This document shows, piece after piece, positions 53,661 through 61,605 of a DNA stretch of 64,000 nucleotides. This stretch comes from Veillonella sp. 3891 (GTDB lineage: Bacteria > Bacillota > Negativicutes > Veillonellales > Veillonellaceae). The position numbers were made by a program, and so were the translations under genes. The notes below the pieces were generated by a model. It ran no database searches and had not been told where the DNA came from. It saw only the letters and a program-made list of their open reading frames with translations. Where the stretch lies: assembly GCF_003992315.1 (NCBI RefSeq), contig NZ_RQVE01000001.1:1-64000 (forward strand), in the 5' to 3' direction. Each line of letters starts with the position of its first letter. Position 1 is the stretch's first letter.

Positions 53661-54527
53661 ATGAAAACTTATAGATGCATTTCATGTAATAAGTCAATTG
53701 TAGCTGACTTTAATGGGAAGTTACAAAAAGGTATGATGAAGAAATCGGAAAAATATCTTTGTCCTACATGCTTTAAAAGTAGAAATCTTATTAATATGGA
53801 AATTGAGGATTTAGAGTACGAAGAGCTCTTAGCTTTATATAAAAAGAAAAAATGGGTTTCGCCTGAAGATTTTACTGTGACACATAGAGTACATCGTGTA
53901 GCACCAGGAAGAGCGAACAATGTATATATTGAATTAGATGAAAAAAGACAACTTGTTAATATACCTTTATTAGATACGGGCTTTTTTAGTGATACAATTA
54001 CAGACTATTTAGTGCCTTTTGATAATATAGTAGATTTTGCAATTATAGATAATGGAAATCAAACTGGTGTGGGTAGTAGTTTAGTTGGAGCTGCAGTAGG
54101 TGGATTACTTTTTGGCGAAGCAGGTGGGATTATTGGTGCAATGTTACCGTCAAGAACTGATAATAGAAAATGTGAAATGCTACAAATTAAATTAGTATTG
54201 AATAGCATAGGTGCGTCTCAAAGATATATCAATTTTATCGGAGAACATTCAGGTGTACCACCACAGTCTAGGTCGTCTTACGAATATAAAAATATCTATA
54301 AAGCATTAGAAGAATGTGTGTCTCTTCTAACAATTATAATGAAAAGAAATGCAGAAAAGATAAATAATACAGTTGTAGTAACTGATACAAGACAACCATC
54401 TTATACTGGGAATCAATCAGTTGATATAATTGAAAGTATAAAAAAGTTAGCAGAATTAAAAGAACTCGGTTTAATTAATGAAAATGAGTTTGAAATGAAA
54501 AAAATAGAATTATTGAAGAAACTGTAG
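53661..54527 (+). CDS. Zinc-finger protein with glycine-rich insert and SHOCT end
   Basis: 288 residues. The N-terminal zinc site has C-I-S-C (about 6-9) and C-P-T-C (about 34-37). Residues about 135-160 are a glycine-zipper-like hydrophobic stretch (GVGSSLVGAAVGGLLFGEAG). The last 35 residues (IKKLAELKELGLINENEFEM) are a SHOCT helix hairpin. SHOCT-zinc-ribbon proteins are common in accessory membrane modules; function is unknown. It lies 21 bases behind the DUF4352-like gene and is followed by a small membrane protein. Confidence 0.75.
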   Translation: MKTYRCISCNKSIVADFNGKLQKGMMKKSEKYLCPTCFKSRNLINMEIEDLEYEELLALYKKKKWVSPEDFTVTHRVHRVAPGRANNVYIELDEKRQLVNIPLLDTGFFSDTITDYLVPFDNIVDFAIIDNGNQTGVGSSLVGAAVGGLLFGEAGGIIGAMLPSRTDNRKCEMLQIKLVLNSIGASQRYINFIGEHSGVPPQSRSSYEYKNIYKALEECVSLLTIIMKRNAEKINNTVVVTDTRQPSYTGNQSVDIIESIKKLAELKELGLINENEFEMKKIELLKKL

Positions 54528-54542
54528 ATTGGAGGGATATTA

Positions 54543-54704
54543 ATGAAGGATATAGCGGGAACTTTATTCTTAATAGGTGGAGCTTATGCATTTGCAAAAA
54601 CATTTTTTGGACATAGATTGCCTCTTGCTCTACAAGATAAAGCTGGATTAAAAATTACTTTAATTATGATTGTAAGTGTAATATTAATGTGGTTTGACTA
54701 TTAA
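54543..54704 (+). CDS. Small two-helix membrane protein
   Basis: 53 residues, from ATG 54543 with GGAGGG before it. Helix one lies at about 4-16 (IAGTLFLIGGAYAF), helix two at about 34-50 (ITLIMIVSVILMWF). It starts 15 bases behind the SHOCT protein and ends before a strong terminator, so it closes the three-gene operon run by the G9 promoter. No family is recognised. Confidence 0.7.
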   Translation: MKDIAGTLFLIGGAYAFAKTFFGHRLPLALQDKAGLKITLIMIVSVILMWFDY

Positions 54705-54735
54705 CTATAACTTAATTGAAAAATATATTATTGAA

Positions 54736-54770
54736 GGGGAGTTGATAAATTAATCAACTCCTCTATTTTT
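54736..54770 (+). terminator. Terminator of the three-gene membrane module
   Basis: GGGGAGTTGAT pairs with ATCAACTCCTC, followed by T-A-T5. Confidence 0.88.
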
Positions 54771-54882
54771 GGAATATGTGAATGTAGAATTCATTTACTT
54801 ATCTTGCGACCAGCTTTCTATGAATGATATAATTTACTTAACAAATATTGTTGGATTAAGATAATCTGAGGGAGGTATTCTT

Positions 54883-55557
54883 ATGAGCAAGGTAACGTTA
54901 ACGTATTATGGTCATGCTACGTTTGCTTTGAGCAATGGTGAGGTCACGTTGGTATGTGATCCGTTTTTTACAGGTAATACTTGGGATGTGGCAAAGGCAG
55001 AGGATATACAGTGCCAATACATTTTTGTGTCTCATGGTCATGATGATCATTATGGTGATACCGATGTGATTGCGAAAAATAACGATGCTCTTGTCATCTC
55101 TACGGCTGAGGTAGCAGGTAAAGCGGCGTCTGCAGGTGCTCGCACGCATGCCATGCACTTAGGTGGAAAGTTCAATTTCCCATTTGGTTCCATTCGTTTA
55201 ACGCCAGCCTTCCATGGTTCTGGAGTGCCAGGTGGACATGCAGCAGGCGTAGTGATTGAGTTCTTTGGTAAACGTGTATACTTTGCAGGTGATACGGCAT
55301 TGTTCAGCGATATGAAGTTAATCAGCCGCCATGGTGACATCGACTATGCATTACTACCAATTGGCGATAACTACACCATGGGTGTGGAAGATGCAGTGAC
55401 AGCAGCGTCTTGGATTCAAGCGAATACAACTATTCCAATTCATTACAAAACATGGCCTGTTATCGATAAAGAACCAGCAACCTTTGTAGCATTGTTGGAA
55501 GCAAAACATAAACAAGCAGGACTTGTGGTCGACCCGGGGCAAACTATTGAACTGTAA
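54883..55557 (+). CDS. UPF0173 metal-dependent hydrolase (beta-lactamase fold)
   Basis: 224 residues. Metallo-beta-lactamase fold of the UPF0173/YtkL type: YYGHATFAL (about 8-16), D-P-F-F, then SHGHDDHYGD (about 50-59) as the HxHxDH-like site, FAGDTALF and a final IHYKTWP. It probably cleaves a phosphodiester or thioester; substrate is unknown. GGGAGG precedes the ATG. Confidence 0.94.
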   Translation: MSKVTLTYYGHATFALSNGEVTLVCDPFFTGNTWDVAKAEDIQCQYIFVSHGHDDHYGDTDVIAKNNDALVISTAEVAGKAASAGARTHAMHLGGKFNFPFGSIRLTPAFHGSGVPGGHAAGVVIEFFGKRVYFAGDTALFSDMKLISRHGDIDYALLPIGDNYTMGVEDAVTAASWIQANTTIPIHYKTWPVIDKEPATFVALLEAKHKQAGLVVDPGQTIEL

Positions 55558-55625
55558 TTACATATCACTAAGCTTATATTCATTTAGATGCGATAAAAAG
55601 ATCTTTACATGAAGACGTATAATAG

Positions 55626-55667
55626 AAAGGAACTGTTCCTGAATCACATTGGGACAGTTCTTTTCTA
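55626..55667 (+). terminator. Terminator before moaC
   Basis: AAAGGAACTGTTCC pairs with GGGACAGTTCTTTT (minor mismatch). Confidence 0.75.
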
Positions 55668-55746
55668 TATCTTAGACCTTTCACAATACAGATTACTGAC
55701 GTCAATCCCTTCTCTATGGTATAATAATCTTCACATGGAGGTATCT

Positions 55747-56217
55747 ATGAAATTAACACATTTTGATGAAGGCGGTAATGCGCATATGGTGGATGTGTCC
55801 CAAAAGGATCACACAGAGCGCGTGGCCGTAGCAGAAGGGTTCATTACGCTCAGTGAGGAAGCTTTCAGTATTGTGGCTAGCGGGAATGTCAAAAAAGGTG
55901 ATGTTCTGGCAGTGGCACAATTGGCAGCCATCATGGGAGCGAAGCAAACGTCCAACCTCATTCCGCTCTGCCATCCATTGGCATTGACGAAGGTGAGTGT
56001 AGACTGTTCCTTGGTAGAAGAGAAACAAGCTGTGTGCATTCGTAGCACGGTGAAAACTACGGGCCCTACAGGGGTGGAAATGGAAGCGTTAACAGCGGTT
56101 CAAGTTGGTCTATTAACGGTCTATGATATGGTAAAAGCCGTAGATAAAAGTATGACCATTGGTCCTGTGTATCTTGTGGAAAAACAAGGTGGTAAAAGCG
56201 GACATTTTAAGCGATAA
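55747..56217 (+). CDS. moaC: Cyclic pyranopterin monophosphate synthase
   Basis: 156 residues from ATG 55747 with GGAGG before it; the upstream frame from 55609 runs over a terminator and is rejected. Motifs: [52 protein letters not shown] and [11 protein letters not shown], all typical of MoaC. It makes the precursor Z ring of molybdopterin. The SelD/YedF cluster at 38 kb may connect to molybdenum enzymes. trmL follows 15 bases behind. Confidence 0.96.
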   Translation: MKLTHFDEGGNAHMVDVSQKDHTERVAVAEGFITLSEEAFSIVASGNVKKGDVLAVAQLAAIMGAKQTSNLIPLCHPLALTKVSVDCSLVEEKQAVCIRSTVKTTGPTGVEMEALTAVQVGLLTVYDMVKAVDKSMTIGPVYLVEKQGGKSGHFKR

Positions 56218-56232
56218 GATAGTAGGTGAATC

Positions 56233-56721
56233 ATGGAAATTGTATTAGTAGAACCGGAAATTCCTGGTAATACGGGCAATATTGCACGCCTTTGTGCAGC
56301 AAATCATATGACACTACATTTGGTGGAACCATTGGGATTTTCCATTGAAGATAAATATTTAAAACGAGCAGGCCTTGATTATTGGCATTTAGTGGATGTA
56401 AAAATACATAAGTCTTTGGATGAAGTGTATGAGCAATATAATGACAGGCGTTTTTGGTATGCTACGACAAAGGCAGCCCATACCCATGCAGAAGTGCAAT
56501 ATGAAATTGGAGATATGTTAGTATTTGGTAAAGAGACAAAAGGCTTGCCAGAAGAAATTATTGCGGCTAATCCAGATACGTGCATTCGCATTCCTATGAT
56601 TGATGAAGCGCGGTCTTTGAATTTATCGAATGCAGTGGCAATCATTGCCTATGAAGCTATGCGCCAACTGGATTTCCCAGATTTGCAGGCCGTTGGACCA
56701 GGAGTATCTATCGAGGTGTAG
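56233..56721 (+). CDS. trmL: tRNA (cytidine/uridine-34-2'-O)-methyltransferase
   Basis: 162 residues, the short SPOUT enzyme. EPEIPGNTGNIARLC at the N-terminus, LVFGKETKGLPEEI (about 96) and IPMIDEARSLNLSNAVAIIA with the knot-forming C-terminal loop. It methylates the wobble base of tRNA-Leu species. AGTAGGTGA lies before the ATG; it probably shares the moaC transcript. Confidence 0.94.
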   Translation: MEIVLVEPEIPGNTGNIARLCAANHMTLHLVEPLGFSIEDKYLKRAGLDYWHLVDVKIHKSLDEVYEQYNDRRFWYATTKAAHTHAEVQYEIGDMLVFGKETKGLPEEIIAANPDTCIRIPMIDEARSLNLSNAVAIIAYEAMRQLDFPDLQAVGPGVSIEV

Positions 56722-56911
56722 GCTCTTGATAGTAGGTGTTGGTCTATAGAAATAGTGTATATAATCAGTCTAATCATATGGTATAGTCTATATGCGGTGA
56801 AAACTATAGACTTTCACAGTACGACCGAAGATTAGATGTGATAGGTGGTATGGCATACACAATATATGAAAGTATATAAGAATGAAATCCTAATAGGATT
56901 GAGGAGGAATT

Positions 56912-57262
56912 ATGAATTACGATTTAGCTTATGAATTGCAAAAAGCAATGCGCGACAGCGAAGAGCATAAAGAAATGATGGCAGCCCAAGAAGCGATTAA
57001 AGATGACCAAGCGGCAAAAGGCATGGTAGAAGAATTCATGTCTTTACAAATGCAATTGGAATATGCAAAAATTGCAGACGCTCCTGAAGCGGAAGATTTG
57101 TTGAAAAAATTAGAAGGATTATTGCCAATGGTGCAAGCTAATTCTGGTGCGAATGCATACTTAACAGCTCATGCACGTTGGACACAAGTGGCAAACGACA
57201 TTTATCGCATCATCAGCGAACCAATCACTGAAGGTATGAAAATTTTAGAAAAGGCACAGTAA
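56912..57262 (+). CDS. YlbF/YmcA-family protein
   Basis: 116 residues, all helical. MNYDLAYELQKAMRDSEEHK, then KGMVEEFMSLQMQLEYA and a C-terminal IYRIISEPITEGMK. This is the Com_YlbF fold; in Bacillus the YmcA-YlbF-YaaT complex guides RNase Y and competence/sporulation. GAGGAGG precedes the ATG. It ends one base before murB. The 56722-56911 gap is leader sequence. Confidence 0.85.
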   Translation: MNYDLAYELQKAMRDSEEHKEMMAAQEAIKDDQAAKGMVEEFMSLQMQLEYAKIADAPEAEDLLKKLEGLLPMVQANSGANAYLTAHARWTQVANDIYRIISEPITEGMKILEKAQ

Positions 57263-57263
57263 T

Positions 57264-58706
57264 ATGAACGCTGTATGGGAAGCGTTGCAACAGGTGGTTC
57301 CACCGGATCGTATCCAACGGAATGCCCTGTTGGCACCGTATACGACCTTTCAAATTGGAGGGCCTGCAGATCTGCTTGTATTACCTCATTCGGTACAAGA
57401 ATTGCAAGAGTGTATGCGTGTTCTACATACTCATGGTGAGGAACCTTTCGTACTCGGTTTAGGTTCTAATGTACTCATACAAGATGGTGGCATGCGTGGC
57501 GTTGTGCTTTGCTTGAAAGAATTGCAAGAGGAACAATATCACGAGGGTACAACGATTACCATGAGCGCAGGATATACCTTGAAAGAAGTGTCTGAATATG
57601 CTCAACGTGAAAGCTTAAGTGGCTTGGAATTTGCCGTTGGCATTCCTGGCAGTTTGGGAGGTGCTGTGTTCATGAATGCAGGTGCCTACGATGGAGAAAT
57701 GGATCAAGTGGTAACCGATGTGGATGCGGTAGATATGCAGGGACACTTACATCACTATAGCCGAGAAGACTTGCAGTTTGCCTATCGTCATAGTCGCTTT
57801 CATGAGAATCATGAAATTATCGTTCGTGTGACTATGGAATTACAGGAAGGAAATCCCGATGATATCCAAAAGCGAATGGATGAACTGACAGAAAAGCGAG
57901 AGTCTAAACAACCATTGGAACATGCTAGCGCAGGGTCAACATTCAAACGACCACCAGGATATTATGCAGGGACATTAATCGATCAAACAGGATTAAAAGG
58001 CTTATCTGTAGGACCGGCAGAGGTCTCTGTGAAACATGCGGGTTTCGTAGTCAATCGTGGAGGCGCTACTGCTAATGATGTGCTAGGTGTGATTCATGAA
58101 GTACAAAAGAGGATTCATGCAGTCCACGGAGTGCAGTTGGAACCAGAGGTGCGTATTTTAGGGGAAGCCCAAGAGCGAACTAGTTCTGTAGTCACCATTG
58201 TAAGAGCTAAAGAGGAAGATATTCCTGCGTTGTCTAAATTATGTGCTGATACCTTTAGAGAGACTTTCAGCCATGATAACACAGAAGAGGAATTACAAGC
58301 CTTCTTTGATGAGGCCTATAACCATAATGTATTGAAACGTGAGTTGGCACATAGTGAGAGTGAAACGTATTTAGCTTATGTGGACGACGAGCTAGTAGGA
58401 TATTTGAAAGTGAACTGGGGCGACGCACAAACGGAGCGTGAACTAGAGAATGCCTTTGAAGTACAACGTCTATATGTGTTGAAAGATTATCATGGACAAG
58501 GGGTGGGCAAAGCCTTGTTTGAAAAAGCCTTGCGCATCGCTGAATCTGGTGATTTTGACTGGGCCTGGTTAGGCGTTTGGGAGAAAAATTACAAAGCCCA
58601 ACATTTTTATAAATGCTATGGGTTTGAAAAATTTGGAGAACACCAATTCATTGTGACTCCAGAGAAGGCAGATATCGATTGGTTGTTGAAGAAATCTTTG
58701 GGATAA
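57264..58706 (+). CDS. murB: MurB fused to a GNAT acetyltransferase
   Basis: 480 residues. The first 300 form a complete type II MurB (UDP-N-acetylenolpyruvoylglucosamine reductase): TTFQIGGPADLLVLP, GLGSNVLI, GIPGSLGGAVFMNAGAY, the catalytic serine loop ASAGSTFKRP, and EPEVRILG at the end. Residues about 310-480 are a GNAT domain: IVRAKEEDIPALSKLCADTF, then QRLYVLKDYHGQGVGKALFE as the acetyl-CoA site and WLGVWEKNYKAQHFYKCYGF. MurB alone has about 300 residues, so the second domain is an add-on. The fusion could acetylate a wall precursor or just share an mRNA. Confidence 0.93.
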   Translation: MNAVWEALQQVVPPDRIQRNALLAPYTTFQIGGPADLLVLPHSVQELQECMRVLHTHGEEPFVLGLGSNVLIQDGGMRGVVLCLKELQEEQYHEGTTITMSAGYTLKEVSEYAQRESLSGLEFAVGIPGSLGGAVFMNAGAYDGEMDQVVTDVDAVDMQGHLHHYSREDLQFAYRHSRFHENHEIIVRVTMELQEGNPDDIQKRMDELTEKRESKQPLEHASAGSTFKRPPGYYAGTLIDQTGLKGLSVGPAEVSVKHAGFVVNRGGATANDVLGVIHEVQKRIHAVHGVQLEPEVRILGEAQERTSSVVTIVRAKEEDIPALSKLCADTFRETFSHDNTEEELQAFFDEAYNHNVLKRELAHSESETYLAYVDDELVGYLKVNWGDAQTERELENAFEVQRLYVLKDYHGQGVGKALFEKALRIAESGDFDWAWLGVWEKNYKAQHFYKCYGFEKFGEHQFIVTPEKADIDWLLKKSLG

Positions 58707-58709
58707 TCC

Positions 58710-58800
58710 TTGACATATCTGTTGTGTTTTGAGTATAATATTTCGGTAAGCAATTTGTACGGACTTCCACTAGCCCCGGAAGGTGGCAATTGCTTCTGTT
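58710..58800 (+). promoter_or_regulatory. rplM promoter and L13-type leader
   Basis: TTGACA (58710-58715), 18 bases, TATAAT (58734-58739). The leader has an outer stem AAGCAATT (58748-58755) with AATTGCTT (58788-58795) and an inner ACTTCC/GGAAGGT stem. This matches the L13 leader of Firmicutes, where L13 binds its own mRNA and represses the operon. Confidence 0.72.
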
Positions 58801-58831
58801 AATACATTCTTGTTATTAGGAGGAAAGCAGC

Positions 58832-59272
58832 ATGAAAACTACATTTATGGCCAATGCGAACAATATTGAACGCAAATGGTATGTTGTTGACGCTGAAGGT
58901 AAAACTTTAGGACGTCTTGCTGCCGAAGTTGCTAAAGTTCTTCGGGGCAAACATAAACCAACTTTTACACCACATGCAGACACTGGTGACCACGTTATCG
59001 TTGTGAACGCAGAAAAAGTTCGTGTAACAGGTAAAAAATTATTACAAAAAGAATATTTCCGTCATTCTGGTTATCCAGGCGGATCCCGTTTCACTACACT
59101 TGCTATGATGTTGGAAAAACATCCTGAGCGTGTAATCGAAATGGCAGTTAAAGGTATGCTTCCAAAAAATAAATTGGGTGCACAACAATACCGTAAATTG
59201 AATGTATACGCTGGCGCAGAGCATCCACATGTTGCTCAAAAACCAGAAGTTTTGGAATTAGATATCCGTTAA
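58832..59272 (+). CDS. rplM: 50S ribosomal protein L13
   Basis: 146 residues with [17 protein letters not shown], the [12 protein letters not shown] pattern and [16 protein letters not shown] precedes the ATG. It is the first gene of the L13-S9 operon and the probable autoregulator through the leader. Confidence 0.98.
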   Translation: MKTTFMANANNIERKWYVVDAEGKTLGRLAAEVAKVLRGKHKPTFTPHADTGDHVIVVNAEKVRVTGKKLLQKEYFRHSGYPGGSRFTTLAMMLEKHPERVIEMAVKGMLPKNKLGAQQYRKLNVYAGAEHPHVAQKPEVLELDIR

Positions 59273-59293
59273 TACCGGGAGGAGGAACATATA

Positions 59294-59686
59294 ATGGCAG
59301 TAGCACAATACTACGGCACTGGTCGTAGAAAATCTTCCGTTGCTAGAGTTCGTCTGGTACCGGGTACAGGTAAAATCACTGTAAACAAACGCGAATTAAA
59401 TGAATATTTCGGTCGTCAAACTCTTGAGTTGATTGTTAAACAACCATTGGTATTAACAAACACTTTAGAACAATATGACGTTGTGGCAACTGTAGCTGGT
59501 GGTGGCCCATCCGGTCAAGCTGGCGCAATTCGTCACGGTGTGTCCCGTGCATTATTAGAAGTTGATGGCGAACTTCGTCAAGGTCTTAAAAAGGCTGGCT
59601 TCTTGACTCGTGACCCACGTATGAAAGAACGTAAAAAATACGGTCTTAAAAAAGCTCGTAAAGCATCTCAATTCTCCAAACGTTAA
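59294..59686 (+). CDS. rpsI: 30S ribosomal protein S9
   Basis: 130 residues, with [16 protein letters not shown] near the start, [19 protein letters not shown] and the basic tail ending [12 protein letters not shown], which reaches the P-site tRNA. GGGAGGAGG precedes the ATG. It ends the operon. Confidence 0.98.
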   Translation: MAVAQYYGTGRRKSSVARVRLVPGTGKITVNKRELNEYFGRQTLELIVKQPLVLTNTLEQYDVVATVAGGGPSGQAGAIRHGVSRALLEVDGELRQGLKKAGFLTRDPRMKERKKYGLKKARKASQFSKR

Positions 59687-59700
59687 TTTGGCGATTACAG

Positions 59701-59732
59701 AACCCAGTACCCTTTATGGTGCTGGGTTTTTT
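59701..59732 (+). terminator. Terminator of the rplM-rpsI operon
   Basis: AACCCAGTAC pairs with GTGCTGGGTT, followed by T4-G-TT. Confidence 0.88.
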
Positions 59733-59779
59733 GTTATCTCGTAGGCTATGTATTACACAGGAAGGAATGACAGTATTGC

Positions 59780-61180
59780 ATGGATAAACTAATAAGATTA
59801 TTAGGCGTTATTGTAGTGGCGGTTATCATTTGGTATTTGCCACATACACCAGAAATTTCAGATCAAGGGTGGCATTTATTATCTATCTTTACAGCGACCA
59901 TTGTGGGCTTTATACTACGCCCATACCCAACAGGGGTGATGGCATTTATGGGCTCTGCAGCAGCAGTAGCTACTAGCTCGATTAAGATGAATGAAGCCTT
60001 ATTGGGTTATGCAGAGCCTAATGTATGGCTTATTGTGTCGGCTATTTTCTTTTCTAGAGGAATCATTAACTCTGGCTTAGGTCGACGTATTGCGTATACC
60101 TTGATTCATTGGTTTGGCACAAGTACGTTGCGCTTAGCCTATGCGTTAGCGATGACTGATTTAATTATTTCTCCAGCTACTCCATCGAATACGGCTCGTG
60201 GAGGCGGTATCATCTATCCTATCGTGCAAAATATTTCCATGGCATTCGATTCGAGACCAGGAGAAACGGCACGTCGTATGGGAGCCTACCTAATGACTAC
60301 GGCTCACACGGTAAATGCTTGTACAGTGACGGTATTCTTGACTGCTTGTAGTGGAAACTTATTAATCACCTCCTTGGGGGCAAAATTATTTGGATACACC
60401 GTAACGTGGTGGGAATGGTTTTTAGCAGGTGCTTTACCTGGTTTGCTCAGTATGGTGATTATGCCATGGTTTATTTATAAAATCTATCCACCAGAAATTA
60501 AAGAAACTCCAGAAGCTCCAGCGATGGCTCGTGAAGAACTAGATAAACTAGGTCCGATCACGACGATGGAGAAAAAGGTAGCAGCTATCTTTGTGGGTGC
60601 CATTGTATTGTGGTCTACCACAACGATTACTGGTTTACATGCGACAGTCATCGCGATTATGGCGGTACTAGCTTGTGTCATCAGTGAATGCCTCACATGG
60701 GATGACATTTTAAAAGAAACCACTGGTTGGGATATTTTAATCTGGATGGGTACCTTAGTAGGTATGGCTGGATTGCTTGGCAAATTAGGCGTGGTAGCTG
60801 TGTTTGCGAAATTCGTCAGCAACATGCTAGGTGGAATGTCTTGGGAGTGGGCTGCTTTGATTATTTCTTTGGTCTTTGTATACTCTCAATATTTCTTCGC
60901 TAGCGGGACGGCCCGTATTACGGCATTATTTTCTGCCTTTGCCTCTATTTTGATTGCCTTAGGGGCACCAATTCCGTATGCGATTTTGATGTTTGGCTTA
61001 ATGAATAGTCCCGGGTGTACGCTGACACATTATAGCTCTGGTGTGACGCCTATCTTCTTTGGTAGTCACTATGTACCACAGGTGACATGGTGGAAAGTAG
61101 GGTTTTATATTTCCGTATTGAATTATATCTTCCATTTCTTCTTTGGTAACTTGAGCATGAAGTTATTTGGTATCATCTAA
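59780..61180 (+). CDS. DASS-family anion carrier, second copy
   Basis: 466 residues with about 12 membrane helices. It shares the SPATPSNTARGGG motif (about 136-148) and the second SPGCTLTHYSSG hairpin with the citrate carrier at 26603, and the same overall layout. It stands alone between rpsI and recJ, with its own promoter region and terminator. The substrate is probably a di- or tricarboxylate such as succinate, malate or citrate. GGAAGGAATG precedes the ATG. Confidence 0.88.
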   Translation: MDKLIRLLGVIVVAVIIWYLPHTPEISDQGWHLLSIFTATIVGFILRPYPTGVMAFMGSAAAVATSSIKMNEALLGYAEPNVWLIVSAIFFSRGIINSGLGRRIAYTLIHWFGTSTLRLAYALAMTDLIISPATPSNTARGGGIIYPIVQNISMAFDSRPGETARRMGAYLMTTAHTVNACTVTVFLTACSGNLLITSLGAKLFGYTVTWWEWFLAGALPGLLSMVIMPWFIYKIYPPEIKETPEAPAMAREELDKLGPITTMEKKVAAIFVGAIVLWSTTTITGLHATVIAIMAVLACVISECLTWDDILKETTGWDILIWMGTLVGMAGLLGKLGVVAVFAKFVSNMLGGMSWEWAALIISLVFVYSQYFFASGTARITALFSAFASILIALGAPIPYAILMFGLMNSPGCTLTHYSSGVTPIFFGSHYVPQVTWWKVGFYISVLNYIFHFFFGNLSMKLFGII

Positions 61181-61312
61181 GATCATGTAGCTAGAGAAAT
61201 GCTTCCTGTGTAGTCATCGTAGTGCATGAGTATTTGATTTCTCTGTAATGATGATAGTATATGACTCCATAGAAGTAATGGATGTAATATCCTTTATAAT
61301 TAGAACTAGGAT

Positions 61313-61358
61313 AGGTTGTACTGAAATGCTGTATATGCATTTAGGTACAACCTTTTTT
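61313..61358 (+). terminator. Terminator of the second DASS carrier
   Basis: AGGTTGTAC pairs with GTACAACCT across a long AT loop, followed by T6. The rest of 61181-61533 holds no gene. Confidence 0.8.
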
Positions 61359-61519
61359 GTTTTATGCTAAATGTGTGGGATGCTCATATACGAGTAGTCC
61401 TCACATCTGTTATAGTGGTTTTTTGGAGTTGAAATTGATAATTGAGGAGTAAAGAAGTTTAATTACAAGCACTACTTTTATCATAATATATCATAATAAA
61501 AGCAAATTATTATATTTTT

Positions 61520-61578
61520 AATAATGATACTTATTGAAAATGCTTGAACTTTCATGTATAATAATGATAATGATAATG
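61520..61578 (+). promoter_or_regulatory. recJ promoter flanked by Fur-box-like repeats
   Basis: TTGAAA (61534-61539), 17 bases, TATAAT (61557-61562). AATGATACTTATT (about 61520-61533) lies at the -35 box, and three tandem TGATAA/ATGATA units (61563-61578, AATGATAATGATAATG) lie directly behind the -10 box. GATAAT repeats are the unit of Fur boxes. Confidence 0.5.
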
Positions 61579-61605
61579 AAAGAAATATCCATCCAAGAGG
61601 TACTT

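Noticed and set aside
55609-55746. Longer N-terminus of moaC
   Set aside because: It would translate through an intrinsic terminator; GGAGG lies directly before ATG 55747 and the MoaC family starts there.
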